The notes below the pieces were generated by a model that saw only the letters and a program-made list of their open reading frames with translations, did no database searches and was not told the origin of the DNA. 64,000 nt of DNA, from the NCBI GenBank assembly GCA_000729835.1, contig JFHB01000017.1:186001-250000 (forward strand), read 5' to 3'. Numbering within the stretch: position 1 is the stretch's first letter; the number at the start of each line of letters is the position of its first letter. The translations under genes were made by a program, and so were the position numbers. Positions 22,777 to 33,927 of the stretch are shown in pieces. The stretch is from Atkinsonella hypoxylon. Its lineage: Eukaryota; Ascomycota; Sordariomycetes; Hypocreales; Clavicipitaceae.

Positions 22777-25178
22777 TTAGCCGCCACCTAGGTACTCGGG
22801 TTTCTTCACCCCCCCCGACTGCCATCCACTGCCCTGTCCAGCAGGCTCTTCTGTGTCGCCGCCATCTTGCCTCCTTCCTCCGGACTTGAGCAAGGCGGCA
22901 TCTTGAGACAAGGGCGTTGTGCCCTCTGGCGCAGCTTGCAAAGCCATCACCAAGGCCTTCAGCTGGCCAATCTCCCGACGAAGCTCCGTAATCTGGCCTT
23001 CCACCCCAGCAGGCTCTTCTGAGTCGTCGCGGTCCTGCCGCCTCCCTCCGGACTTGAGCAGTGCGGAATCTGGTGACAAGGATGTTGGCAGCGCCTGTCT
23101 GCCATGGCCAGACCTGGGCCTCATCTGTACGACTGAAGATCTGCTCTTCTTGGACTCACGAGGTCCTCGGAAGCCAGCATACTCGTCATCTTGCGATTTA
23201 TGTTTGAGAAACTCGTACAACTTGATCGCCCCAACAATGGGCATATGCGTAGCTCGCAACAGAACAATGCGTCCAGCACGGAATTTCCCTATCTTCGGGA
23301 AGATGAAGCGCATTGGCCGAAAAATAACCAGTGCGATGAGATTGAAAGGCGGGTAGAAGTGTGTCAGTCGATTGCTTGTCGAGGCCTCCAGCACGTACAC
23401 GCTGTAGACATAGAGGTATTCGTCCCTGGCCTGGGTGATGACGCGGGAAAAACTGTTGGAAAGCATACCCGTCAGAGAACCCTGCAGCAGGATCGAGGTG
23501 AGCGTGATGAAAATGATCATGAGCGGCGGCCCGAAGAATGGATCAATCTGGTCCATGATGTCGAAACCAACATAGCTTGACCCAAAGAAGATCTTGGTCA
23601 AGATGCCCGTCATTCGACCAAAGGTGAACACGTCGCGGCCAATGAGCGAAAATGTTGTCAAGAATCCAAAGTAGACAATGACGACGAGAACCATGAACTT
23701 GACGAAATCTTTCCCCATTTCCTTGAGGCAAGGAATCAGTGTTCCCCAGTACGGGCTCAAACTCAAGATGGAACAGATCCTCGGCATCATAAATAGAGCT
23801 TCCAGAGACAGGACATTGAATGCAATCTCGTTGAGTTCGTTATTGTGTTTGACGATTCCAATAATCCCTGCAGGTCAAATGTCAGCTGAAACCGCCCGTA
23901 GCATCGTCCGCAGAACATGGTCATGTAGCTTACTCAAGACCGCGAAGATGAATCCAATCAGAATCATAATCATGTCAAAGACATTCCATATGTCGGTAGC
24001 GTAGAATATGGAGCCAGCATCAATCCACTCGCTCAGCTCGTCATAGAAGAATGCGGCAATCCATACAAAGAGGAATATTTCCGTCACCGTAATGCGCGTG
24101 TCATCTCTGGTGATGAGCACTGAATAGTACAAGAGCAGGAATACGACGAAGAACAGCACCTCCCAAGCTTTGACGTATTTCGGCACACGGAGTCGCGAAA
24201 ATGGATCCGAGGTGTGACGGTTGTAATAGCGCGGCTTTTTCACCGAGTTGACAGAAAGTGTGTCCCAAAAGACAATGTCCCCGTTCCAGATTCCTGTAAT
24301 GATCTTCTGCACAACGTGCTGGCTAAGAAACCGTTTCGCATCCGCGATTGCCGCAATTTCTAATGCATTTAGGCTTTTGAAGGCAGCTGACGGGTCCGTG
24401 TCTTCACTTGAATCATCATTCAGATGGGTCAGTCGGGATAATGAGCTTAAGAGTTTGGTCCTTTGCTTCGCACTGCCGACTGTCATATTCCTCACGTCGC
24501 TGTCGAAAGAAGCGTCCCTGCGGCTCAGCAGAGGGGAAGCCTCTCCTGCCTCGTGATGGTAGGATGCCTCTGGGCCCCCCTCTGCATGCTCCGGATGATC
24601 AACGGGGATCTCATACAGACAGAATTCGACGGCCTGTCTCTCAGAGAGCCGAGTCAAGAAACGCCATGCAGTAATTTCGCATGCAAAGGAGCGAGCTTCG
24701 CTAACGCTCAAATGCTCGTTGGTTGCAGCATAATGCCATTTGAGGGCACTGGGTGTGGCCAGATCAGCAAGGGGATCTGAGGTGGAATCGAGGTTCGCAG
24801 TAGGTCATGTACATGTAATGTAAACTTACAGCAAGGCGTTCACAATGGCGGGATTTGTACAATTCTCACTCAGATGGTCAACCAGGACGCGGATGCAATT
24901 CCCCACTTCAGTGGTTCTCAACTGCTCAAAGGTGCTTGGCAGTTCGATCACATCTGTAAAGTAACTGCACGCAGTTGCAATGAAGATTAGCACGACAAGC
25001 GTCACCATAGCAGGCAGGCCGGGCGAGTCAGATGTGGCACCAACAGGGAAAGCTTTTTCACCACGTCACGGAAAGTATCTGACTCTTCAATATCTGGCAT
25101 ATCAAAGTCATATCTGGCCGAAATGGGGCTCATGTCCCTCGCGCCAGGCTGTGGCCGAAGCCTCAGCCGAATGGGCAT
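22777..25178 (-). CDS. yvc1: vacuolar TRP-like Ca2+ channel Yvc1
   Basis: TRP-family cation channel of the vacuolar membrane releasing Ca2+ after osmotic or mechanical stress. Four exons: 25178-25006, 24964-24830, 24748-23934, 23867-22777; about 737 aa. Introns 24749-24829 (81 bp) and 23868-23933 (66 bp) are certain from restored motifs (NALLALKWHYAATNEH; FAVLRIIGIVKHNNELNE). The first intron is only 41 bp (24965-25005, GTGACG...GCTAATC...GTGCAG) and less sure. The start at 25178 is chosen by context (A at -3); 25133 is possible. N-terminal linker helices carry STFEQLRTT and FACEITAWRFLTRLSERQ; the channel core follows with six membrane segments (VLFFVVFLLLYYSVL, TEIFLFVWIAAFF, MIMILIGFIFAVL, and FMVLVVIVYFGFLTTFSLIG before the pore loop FGSSYVGFD). 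The tail holds an internal duplication of ALLKSGGRRQD around a short coiled coil. Confidence 0.92.
22839..23080 (-). repeat. 74-bp direct repeat inside the yvc1 tail
   Basis: Segments 22839-22912 and 23007-23080 are the same length, 168 bp apart, in the same reading frame and match at roughly four fifths of positions by eye. Both encode LS-x-D-x-ALLKSGGRRQD-x-x-D-(S/T)-EEPAG. The copies flank a 28-residue coiled-coil-like stretch (ITELRREIGQLKALVMALQ). Confidence 0.88.
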
Positions 25179-25620
25179 CTTGACCAGCGGATGGTTCACC
25201 AGCCACGAACCACGCGTCGAGTCGAGATGATGCAGGCAGAGACTGTGTGACAAAGGTGTTGTTGGGGAACTAGTGAGACTGAGGGACTGAGGTGAGCATC
25301 AGGGAATGGAGAGTGAAGGGGCAAGTGAAGGGCAGCCATGGCGCACGCAAGTGGCGGCACGGGGTTAATTTCAGCCTTTGGCCTGGCCTGTGCGCCGCGC
25401 TTGCCATTTCAGGTTGAGTTGTCGCTTTGCAGCCAATGAGCCAATGAGCCAACGAGCCAACGAGCCAACTTTTCACCACGTGCATGTACGTATTCCGTAC
25501 ACCGCGCGAATATTGAGAAGTGGGCAGCTCTGGGAGCACCCCGACCAATCGCCTACCGTGGGAGCCAATCATCGCACGCTGATTCCCTAGATTGGCAAGT
25601 ACAACAATACAATGGACAAG

Positions 25621-25648
25621 TGTAGATTGTAGATTGTAGATTGTAGAT
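25621..25648. repeat. TTGTAGA 7-mer, about 4 copies
   Basis: Short tandem array with unit TGTAGAT, about four copies. Confidence 0.85.
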
Positions 25649-25867
25649 ATAACACCAGAAGAGTGGCCTCGAGAAGGCCAACAGCAGGACTTGGGCAAGT
25701 AGAGACGTCATGCGCGTTGGCTCAACATGGAACGAATTTGGTCCACTCGACCGCGCCGATGGACACTGCTGGCTTGGCGAGTGTGAATGACAAGTCAGTA
25801 GTGAAGTCATTCGTAAGGCTAGCCCTAGCTGCGGTCTGCAGCCAAGTCCAAGCTGAAAATAAGCAAA

Positions 25868-25912
25868 GCAGAAAGGGGAAGCAGAAAGGGGAAGCAGAAA
25901 GGGGGCGCAGAA
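25868..25912. repeat. AAGCAGAAAGGGG 13-mer, 3 copies
   Basis: Three consecutive near-identical copies of a purine-rich 13-bp unit. Confidence 0.85.
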
Positions 25913-27330
25913 TTCCTGCGCCTCCGATTTGTGGATTTCCCCGGTTGTACAAAGCTCGTCAGATACATGTCCAAACACCAAAATAAGCGGCCACCTGTCA
26001 CAAAAAGGTTGAGTTCAACAACCGGAATCTGCGTGCATAAGAGCTGGGAATGATGAACCTGAAAAATCCGTTGCCACTGTGACCATGTTGGCCGCACCAA
26101 CCGCAAATGCGAGTTGCGCTGCGGCAGCATGTGTGGCAATACGGAATACGGCTGCGTGCCTCTCGGGTTCTGCTTGTTCCGGGCTATGCCTGGGTTCTGC
26201 TCGAGGAGGCGCATGAGAGACTGTAGCGTTTGCCATTGGAATAGTCGGCACGAGAAATCAGCTAGTGTCCATCTCTAACATTAAGCTTACCATGGTTCTG
26301 CATCATTTTGCCATGACCAGGCCCAGAGAGTGAGTGGGTTTCCCTGATTATCACAAGTGGAGAAAGAAGGCGACCCAGACGCAGGGAAAAGAGGCGAGGC
26401 TGGCAAGTGGAAATGCGGGCTCGAAGAAAAGCAGCTAGTAGGGGCGGCAGATGGAAGGGCTCGTTCGGACGTGGAGGACGGGATTCTTTGTGAAGACATG
26501 CACTTCCAGAGAGCGAGAGCGCGGGAGGGACGAGTGTGTGGTTGTGTCGCGAGAGTCTTGGGGTGAAGATGATGTTACAACAATGAGACTCTGTCCTGAG
26601 GCGGCTCGGCGTAACGCGGGGGCCTTAATTACACCAAGTGCCCCTAGGTACCTAGGTACCTAGACACCTCAGGTGGGCGCAGGGCATTTTCACCCGCAGC
26701 GGCGTACAGTGCATATTACAGTACACTCACTGTACGAGTTGACATCAGACATCATTCATTAGCAGCCCGATCAATCGGCCCCGATCGGCCAACGTCTAAT
26801 TTACGTTCCACGTGTAAGTTCAAGCCACCAGACAAGCAAGCAAAGCGGCAGTTGACCAAGATGGCGTGATTCTAAGAAAAGAACAAAGCCCGGCCGTGGA
26901 TCCCTGCATATACGACTCCCTACGGCATACGGCAACAAGCGCGGTGCACGGCACAAGCGTGCATACTGCGCAGACATCATCACGAAGTCGCACAGATGGT
27001 GAGATGGCACCCGGCACCGGAAGCATCTTGCAAGCACCATCATGCGCTGGATGGAATACGGCTGATGATGCTAGACGGGGCGTTGCCTGGACGCATGCAT
27101 GTCTCTGATCTCGCGGCGGAAACTCTCTTGCATCAGATGCGTATTCCGGGGGGCAGGCAGACTCGGCCATTCACAGGCCGTCAGCACCCCCCGGACTAAC
27201 AACCACCCAGGCTGGGGGCTCTAACGCAGGACAATTTGAAAAGCAAGCCCCCGCCTCGGGACAAGGCTGCATGTTTCACTTTTCGACCGTCCGCCGCATC
27301 GGGGATAATGACGCAACCGGAAAGCGAGGG

Positions 27331-27357
27331 CAAGGGCAAGGGCAAGGGTTAGGGTTA
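27331..27357. repeat. GGGCAA triplets running into telomere-like TTAGGGTTA
   Basis: Three GGGCAA units are followed by GGGTTAGGGTTA, one and a half fungal telomere repeats. It is too short to be a telomere remnant on its own; it could be a Tbf1-type binding site. Confidence 0.6.
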
Positions 27358-28009
27358 AGGTTCTTGGCACCCCAAGAGCTCTGCTTCATTTCGTTCGTGG
27401 CAATACATGGTATTGAACCCCCTCTATTCCACCTGGACTCGGTGGACAAAAAATATCACGAGAAGTGAAGAATGTCAGCAAGTGAAAACCCGATCGGGGG
27501 GTGGCGCGGGCATGGGAAACCAGCTAGCTAGCTTCTTGTACCCCCCTGTCCGCCAGCTGGCGACGGCGCCACACTTGTTGGTCCTCCGCCACCGTCCATG
27601 CGACCCGAGACGATGCGAGAGGCGAGGCCTCCGTGCCGTCACTTTTTGCATCCGAGCCGACGAGAAATGTCCTGCCCTCTTGCCATGCGGAGTAATAAGG
27701 GGCGCTAATAAGGACCAGGGCTGGTGTCTGTGGGTAAGGCTAGGCCTGCCTCACCAGCCATCCAAGACTCAAGCTATTGGCTTGGCTTGCTTGCTGGTCT
27801 TTTTTTTTTGTCTTTTTTTTTTTGTCTTTTTTTCTTTTGGCGGCCTCTCCCCCGCTTACCTCCTACCTACCTACCTAGGTACCTACCTAGGTAGGTACCT
27901 ACTGCTTGGGTGGGTACCTTGCAGTAGGCAGTGGTCTGCAGGTGGCACCTTCCCAGCACTAAGCTTTGCTGGTGTCACAAAGTATATACAGAGTCCTGCT
28001 TAATGCTGT

Positions 28010-28260
28010 CGCAGGTCGTTCCTGTCAGATCGGACCCTTGTCCCTGTTCATTTAACCTGGCAACCTTGGAAGCTTGCCGCGTCCGACATCCCGGTCCTTA
28101 TTACCTCGTACTCACACCAGTTTTTCTTCTTTGTCCTGCCACTCTTGCCCCGGCAGTCCTTCTCTTCACTGTCTTGTCTTAGTTCCCATTTTCATCTTCT
28201 CTACCATATTCCCCGCTCATTGCGTCTGGAGATTTCCCCCCCTCTGTCCGCTCCATCTTT
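28010..28260 (+). promoter_or_regulatory. CT-rich probable promoter/leader of the surface protein gene
   Basis: Pyrimidine-rich + strand (TTTTTCTTCTTTGTCCTGCC and similar) 250-490 bp before the ATG at 28501, typical in composition of fungal transcription start regions. Inference only. Confidence 0.35.
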
Positions 28261-28500
28261 TGCGTAGTTCTCTCGGCCCTGCTCGCCAAGTTTGCTCGAA
28301 CCTGTACCCCCATGGCTACACATCAACAATGAGAGATCCCACTCGTCACATTTACTTTTCGTCTTGGATAAAAAAGTACCCAGATTGTTGCGCAAAACAA
28401 ATTACTCGACAGCAGACATCATCCCACGCAACCGCTCTTTTTTTTATTAGTGTCCTTCGAAGCATCACCTCCGAGCAGCTACGAAAGCATCGACACAACA

Positions 28501-29770
28501 ATGATACTGCGTCAGTCGCTTATACGAATGCCGACGCCCCAGGCGCCTCTTCTAATATTATCTATCATGTCCTCTCTGGTGGCTTCGCACGTGCTACCTC
28601 ACGAAACACAACCCGTCGAAGCAAAAAAAGTATTGAATGTCGTCCCATGGCCGATTCTTGCCACCCCAGCTCCCCTTTCTCCATATCAGCGACTGCGCCG
28701 ACAGCCCAATACGGTATGTGGTTACATAGGAGGTAACCCTGACCTTCCAGCTACTTGCCTCGCTGGGTCTCATTGCGCCGTCGATGTCAAGCTTAGAGCT
28801 ATGGGCTGTTGTCCTGACAAAGGGCCTTGTAAGGAGGGCATCTTTACCGGCTGCGTTGACGGAAACAGTGGTCCTCAGATCATGGCCGACCCCTACATAT
28901 TCACCTGCCGCGGCCGCAGTGTGTGCTACAAGAACGAGTTTGAAGGAGGCTTTTTCCAGTATGGATGTGGTACTGCTTCAGAAATAGCCACTACAGTACT
29001 TGCAAGCGCATCGGGCAAGCCTCGCTTGACGCTCGCGTCTATATCCGTCGAGTTGACCGCCACATCCACGCCTCTGCCTAGACCAACCATGCTCAATGTT
29101 GAGAAGACAGAAATCTCGGGTACTAGTAGCACTAGAAGTACAGGCACTGCTTCGCCAGGGATGACTTCACCCTTGTCAACAGATAGTGCAGCCGCACCAA
29201 GTAGCGATGGAAGCAACCCAAAGAACACAGCTGCTATCATAGGAGGAACTTTTGGTGGCCTTGCTTTTATGGTTGCCGTTGTCGCATTGCTTTTTTTTCT
29301 GCGACGTCGAAGGTCCAAGGAACATAGCAGAAGCCCAGCTGACGGGCAAGATGCCAAACACTCGAGGTATGTGATCGCCCATCATACTCGCACAGACAAT
29401 GCAGTCAGCGAGCACTAACACCATCTACAGGCCGGTTATCACCAAGATTGGGCCATTACCGAATCGCAATTCTGACGGAATAAGTATTGAGAGTGGCGTC
29501 TTGGGTTACACTCTCCAGCAGCCTCATCGGCTCGGCCCCGACAAGGAAGGAGTCACGAGAGGGGGTGAGCACAGCGGAGAGTCTGATCGGGGCCTGCTGA
29601 CGAGAGAATTGGATGAGCACATATCCGACTGGTCAATGAACCGCATGAAACCCGAAAGTAACGCCGAGAATCAAGATGAGAGGCCGTACCCTGGACCTCG
29701 CAGAGGAGGCGGAAACGGTGTGCTTTGGCAGCAAAACCGTAGAAGGAGTCGTAATTTGGTTTGGATGTAA
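28501..29770 (+). CDS. single-pass cell-surface protein with Cys-rich ectodomain
   Basis: Two exons, 28501-29366 and 29431-29770, 401 aa; the 64-bp intron (GTATGT...ACTAAC...CTACAG) restores frame (HSR then PVITKIGPLPNR). The N-terminal hydrophobic run (about 11-29, QAPLLILSIMSSLVAS) is a signal peptide. Residues 73-156 form a compact domain with ten cysteines (CGYIGG, CCPDKGPC, FTGCVD, CYKNEFEGGFFQYGC). A Ser/Thr/Pro-rich stalk (160-240) is likely O-mannosylated. A membrane helix (about 244-267, AIIGGTFGGLAFMVAVVALL) ends at RRRR, a stop-transfer signal, followed by a 130-residue charged tail. This architecture recalls wall-stress sensors (Wsc/Mid2 type), though the Cys domain is not a canonical WSC. 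Function unknown; a plasma-membrane sensor is an inference. Confidence 0.8.
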
Positions 29771-30258
29771 TCGAACCCCCAATACCCTAGAGGCAGAGAT
29801 AATCAGCAAGTCTCACTCGGCGTTCAGTCAAGTATTGTTTGTTTGTTGTTATTGGAACGTTAAGCATTATTGGTTAAGAAGCAGAGGCGTTATAGGACGG
29901 TATTTGGGACATGTCCTAAAAGATATCAGGTTTTGGACTGTCACTGCCCGGAGCAAGATGACAGAAAACTGCGAGGGTGTTAGAATTACAAGAAACAACT
30001 TCATCCTTAATTGACCTCAACTTTCCCTCCTGTTCGAAAGCTTAGCACCTGCTCTCATAGTAGACATCGAATGAAAGTATGGTCGTGGGAGCTGCAACAC
30101 AACACAATGCAGCACATTGCATCGATGAGCTCCTTAGCAGGCCATGTCAAATTGTGTTGACTGCTCAGTAACAAACATCAGAAAAATGGCCACTTTAATT
30201 CGGTAGCCAATTTCTGACTCAGTTGCTTTTGAGTTTTGCTTTTGACTTGGAGAAAAGT
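29771..30258. other. intergenic, 488 bp
   Basis: Convergent 3' flanks of the surface-protein gene and the WD40 gene. Nothing further seen. Confidence 0.6.
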
Positions 30259-31497
30259 TCATGTGCCTTCGCCAGAAGGTACGGCCTCGCATTGCAAAGA
30301 CCATAGCTTCAAGCTCGACTCATTCAAGACCTTGTAATGCCGAGACTGCTGTGTGCTTGCTGGGCAATATTCAGGCTCGTCGTCGACCCCCAAGTGCTCC
30401 CATCCTCCTGAACAAGTCGCTACGACGGAACCGCTTGGGTGAAGGAGCGTTGAACAGACGGGAGAACTATGAAGCTTCGAGGTCCACGATGGCGCCATCT
30501 CCGCCGCAGTCAGGCCTGCGTTTTCCCAGACAACGACGGAGCCATCCTGTCCGCCTGCCCAGACGTCGAAACCCCCCTGCCAAGGGTGTCCTTGGAAGAC
30601 ATCGCAGATGAGTTTCTGCTGCGTGTTTGCTGGTCGGCCGGTCAGAACGGCAAGCAGCTTGCCCGCACCCCTGATATCATACACCAGTAGACCATCGGCG
30701 CGGCGCTCATTGATAACGAGATACCTGCCGCAGGGGCTCCAGAGAACCTGCACGATGCCCTGTCCGGGTTTCGTGCCCGGCGGACCAGGCAGGTCGCTCT
30801 GGGCTATCTTCCAGTTCGCGACGACGCCGTCGGAGCGATGGAGATCATACAAGCCCATCCAGCGCGTCCGCGTCCCGGCGGCAACGAGACTGGCCCCATT
30901 GGCGTCGCGGGGAGACACGGCCAGCGCCGCTACGGTGCCCTTGATTCCCGCGCCGTGGCCTCGTGACGCGCGCCTTTTCGAAGCGACGGTGGGCACGGTG
31001 AGCACGGGCCCCGGGGCTGAGACATCGAAGTAGTCCAGGCGGGCTTGCGAGCCGGTGATGAAATGGGTGCCGGGGGAGGGCCACGCCAGGCATGCGGGCG
31101 TGAGGAACTGCTCGGTTTCGTGCCTGATGAGCTTGTATTGGGCGATGGGGCTCGCGGCGCCGTCTGGGAATGCGTGGTATAGGTGCAGTGGGTGGTCGCG
31201 GCAGCCGACGAGATAGGTCTGCGACGCGGGCTCTGCGAGGGAGAAGAAGGGCGCGGCGGCTACGGCCTGCGTTGGCTCGGGGAGCTGCGTGGTTGCGAGC
31301 GGTCGGAGGGGTCCGGGGCCTTTGTGCAGGAGATCGGGGGGGATGGCGAAGGAGGAGATGCGGTGGTCTGATGAGCTTGTGAGGATGGTGGTGCCGTCGG
31401 CGGTCCATTGGGCTGAGGAGTAGAAGCTGGGGTGTGCGGTGTGCGGTGGGCTGTTGGGGCTTGGGTGGGAGTGGGAGTGCTCTGCGAGGAGGTGCAT
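30259..31497 (-). CDS. WD40 repeat protein, WRAP53/TCAB1 (Swt21)-like
   Basis: Single exon, 412 aa from the ATG at 31497 (MHLLAEHSHSHPS); the in-frame extension upstream is histidine- and alanine-repetitive and is rejected. A WD40 propeller is visible from about residue 25: AQWTADGTTILTSSSDHRISSFAIPPDLL (shown only in part by SSAQWTADGTTILTSSSD), LVGCRDHPLHLYHAF, CLAWPSPGTHFITGS, ALAVSPRDANGASLVAAGT, VQVLWSPCGRYLVINER, FDVWAGGQDGSVVVWEN and LLHPSGSVVATCSGG. The order and the IPPDLL motif after blade 1 resemble human WRAP53 (telomerase Cajal body protein 1) and yeast Swt21. In animals WRAP53 binds CAB-box RNAs and telomerase RNA; in fungi the role is unclear, with spliceosome links for Swt21. 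GC-rich codon use. A CACGTGA box lies 184 bp upstream. Confidence 0.8.
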   Translation of the reverse strand: MHLLAEHSHSHPSPNSPPHTAHPSFYSSAQWTADGTTILTSSSDHRISSFAIPPDLLHKGPGPLRPLATTQLPEPTQAVAAAPFFSLAEPASQTYLVGCRDHPLHLYHAFPDGAASPIAQYKLIRHETEQFLTPACLAWPSPGTHFITGSQARLDYFDVSAPGPVLTVPTVASKRRASRGHGAGIKGTVAALAVSPRDANGASLVAAGTRTRWMGLYDLHRSDGVVANWKIAQSDLPGPPGTKPGQGIVQVLWSPCGRYLVINERRADGLLVYDIRGAGKLLAVLTGRPANTQQKLICDVFQGHPWQGGFDVWAGGQDGSVVVWENAGLTAAEMAPSWTSKLHSSPVCSTLLHPSGSVVATCSGGWEHLGVDDEPEYCPASTQQSRHYKVLNESSLKLWSLQCEAVPSGEGT

Positions 31498-32346
31498 TGT
31501 ATGAGCATGAGCATGAGCATGAATGATGCTTGTGTCCCTTTTCTGCTGGTGTTGTGCGTTTGCGGTTCTAGGTTCTAGAAGAGCGCGAGCGAGCGAGCGA
31601 GCGAGTGGTGTGAAGTGGTCACTTTGCGGGAGATGGCGAAAGTGAAGTAAGTCCGTGCTGCTGACCCCCACTTCCTCCAACACGTGAAATTGCTGTCTGG
31701 TTGGATATTCAATGCATCACTCATTCACCGCTGCATTAGTTAACGAGCATATAAGTTACCGCATATCAGAGAAGGCAAGGCATGAAGATGTATTCATTAT
31801 TTCGAGGTAAGCGCTTTTGTCGACGAGCCGCGAAATGAGCACACCAGCTTTCCCGCCCGAGGCTTGATGGACAATGTGTGGCACAGGCACAGTCTTCCTC
31901 CCTCATAGGGTTCAAGCAAGACTTGTACCATTGGAGGAGAGGATATTCCTGACAGACGCGACAATGAAGCATTATACATTATATGCCCTTCCACATCTTG
32001 AAAATGCCAGTGACGCTATCCATGGTCTCTGCTGAGTACTTTGGCTTGACGAAACGGACTTGGGCCTCATAGCTTCCGATCCGCATCTTGTTCCTCTGGT
32101 TCCTCTGGTTCCTCTGCCCAAGAGGTGCCGGCTTTGGAAGTCTCTCCTGCGCCTGTCCGCGACAAAAACGCGCCAGCACATCGGCGCCCTCTATAGACAG
32201 GGTCATGACTCACCCCGAGCCTGCCTAAGCAGTTGGCAACCTGTGGCCTCTCAGCATGATGGCAATCAGAGACGGATCGCTTGTCGATATATGTGGTTGT
32301 TTTGATTCAAAGAGCGAATGAAAGAAACTTGGGCACATTGATTTAC

Positions 32347-32440
32347 ATACCTACCTACCTACCTAGGTAGGTAGGTACTTAGTTACCAGGTACTTGGTAA
32401 TTACGATTGCCACCTAGGTACCTAGGTAGGTACCTACTTA
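32347..32440. repeat. TACCTAGGTA-type palindromic clusters
   Basis: TACC/GGTA tetramers arranged around CCTAGG and GGTACC cores, forming overlapping perfect short palindromes. The same words recur in most long intergenic regions of this window. Confidence 0.8.
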
Positions 32441-33292
32441 CACAATTCAATCAACTGTCACCGTGTCAGCCGTGTCAATCATGTGACCAGTTCAAATCGC
32501 CTTTGTAGCCTTAGCGTGTGTCTGGTCGGCAGTACGTTTTGGGTTTCGGGTTTACAAAACAGAGCGGGAAGAAGTACTATATCTTGGTTCAAAGGATGCA
32601 AGTCTACCAAGGTAGGTATTTATACCTGTACTATTACTGCCTGAAACGTTCATACGCATTGGGTATCTCCAGGTACCTGGTAGGATCTCGGTGTACTCCG
32701 TAAAAGCGGGTCTTATCGGAATTAGCCCGTACCCGCTGTCCCATTGTACCCACTATCCCGGGGACTCTTTAATTGAAGACCTTCATAACCCGCGGCGGGG
32801 GACGACCAGGTCTCAGGCATAAAAAAAAAAAAAAAAAAGGCCGCCCCCCGACCCCCCCGGTCACTTATCAAAGTGCACTGCATCAGGCAGAATATGATGC
32901 AGACAGACTTGGCTGCATCTGGTTGTCGAAGCGGGAGATGATATATGACAGAGGGATGCGTGAGGCTGATTACTTTTCGCTCGGCACAATCAGCTAGGTA
33001 GATGGCCTTGTTGACGTAGTGCATCTTTTGTTTGAGTTGGTGATAAGGCCAGGGCTCCACTTTTCGCGCCATAACATTATGTGGGAGAATGGCTCAAGTT
33101 ACGCAACAAGGGGGCTGTAGCCCGCTATAATCGCCGATTGATTTTGTAGCTTTTGGAGATAGCCGTGTACTTGATTTGTTAATAGTGCGGACATTTGCGT
33201 CATGCTACTTGATCGGCCAACATGCTCATTGGTGACCCTGTTGTCGGTCTTATCACGCGCCAGGAGATGGCACGATGCCGTGGTGCCGCGTT

Positions 33293-33356
33293 CGGTACTA
33301 GGTACTATACTAGGCACTAGGCACTAGGTACTAGGTACTAGGTGCCTAGGTAGGCT
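33293..33356. repeat. TAGGTAC/TAGGCAC 7-mer repeat
   Basis: About seven imperfect head-to-tail units of TAGGTAC and TAGGCAC ending in TAGGTGCCTAGGTAGG. Confidence 0.85.
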
Positions 33357-33872
33357 TTGTTGGTCTTGCTTGGTTTCCCCAGTTTTTGCTGCCGCGGCAG
33401 CAGCGCCTACGGGAGTGCCTCTTTATGTACACTATACCCCCTCGTGGGCCAAGTCGGATTCTGTTCTGCAGGCAGACATGACTCATAAGCTCTGGCAAGA
33501 CGCGTCCAGGATTTATCACCAAGATTTGCAGGAATGCTAAAATACGCCTACAAATTGTGAATGTGAATGATGATAAATTGAAAAATCGTCTCCAGATCCG
33601 GGTGGGCGCGCAATGGCAGATCAAGGACCTAGGCACGTCGCCAGGGTTGAATATTGCTCTGTACTGTCTAGTACTAGGTACCTAGGTCACCTAGGTATGT
33701 CTGCGTATCTGCGTCACAAGCCCCATGTTCACAAGCCCCTTGTTCACAAGCGATTCCAACATCAGACCCCACTGCTGCTAGCCCGTAACAGTATCTAGGT
33801 AGGTACCTCCTTAAGCAGGTAACCCAGGTAGGCAAGTACAATCGGGTGGGCGTAGGCACCACGCTGCACCAT

Positions 33873-33927
33873 GGCCCCACCACTACTACCACCACCATCA
33901 CCACCACCACCATCACCACCACCACTA
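33873..33927. repeat. CCACCA/CCATCA trinucleotide array
   Basis: Trinucleotide microsatellite of CCA with ACT and TCA interruptions; not inside a recognised gene. Confidence 0.85.

Larger units (their letters stand above)
25179..28500. other. long intergenic region, 3.3 kb
   Basis: Divergent region between yvc1 and the Cys-rich surface protein. No convincing gene. It contains TTGTAGA repeats (25621-25648), a 13-bp purine repeat (25868-25912), TACCTAGGTA clusters (26643-26668, 27868-27902), a telomere-like TTAGGGTTA (27349-27357), two T-rich units near 27799-27838, and a CT-rich block before the next gene. Confidence 0.6.

Noticed and set aside
30845..31408. 187-aa Arg/Pro-rich ORF on the - strand
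   Set aside because: Alternate-frame shadow of the GC-rich WD40 gene.
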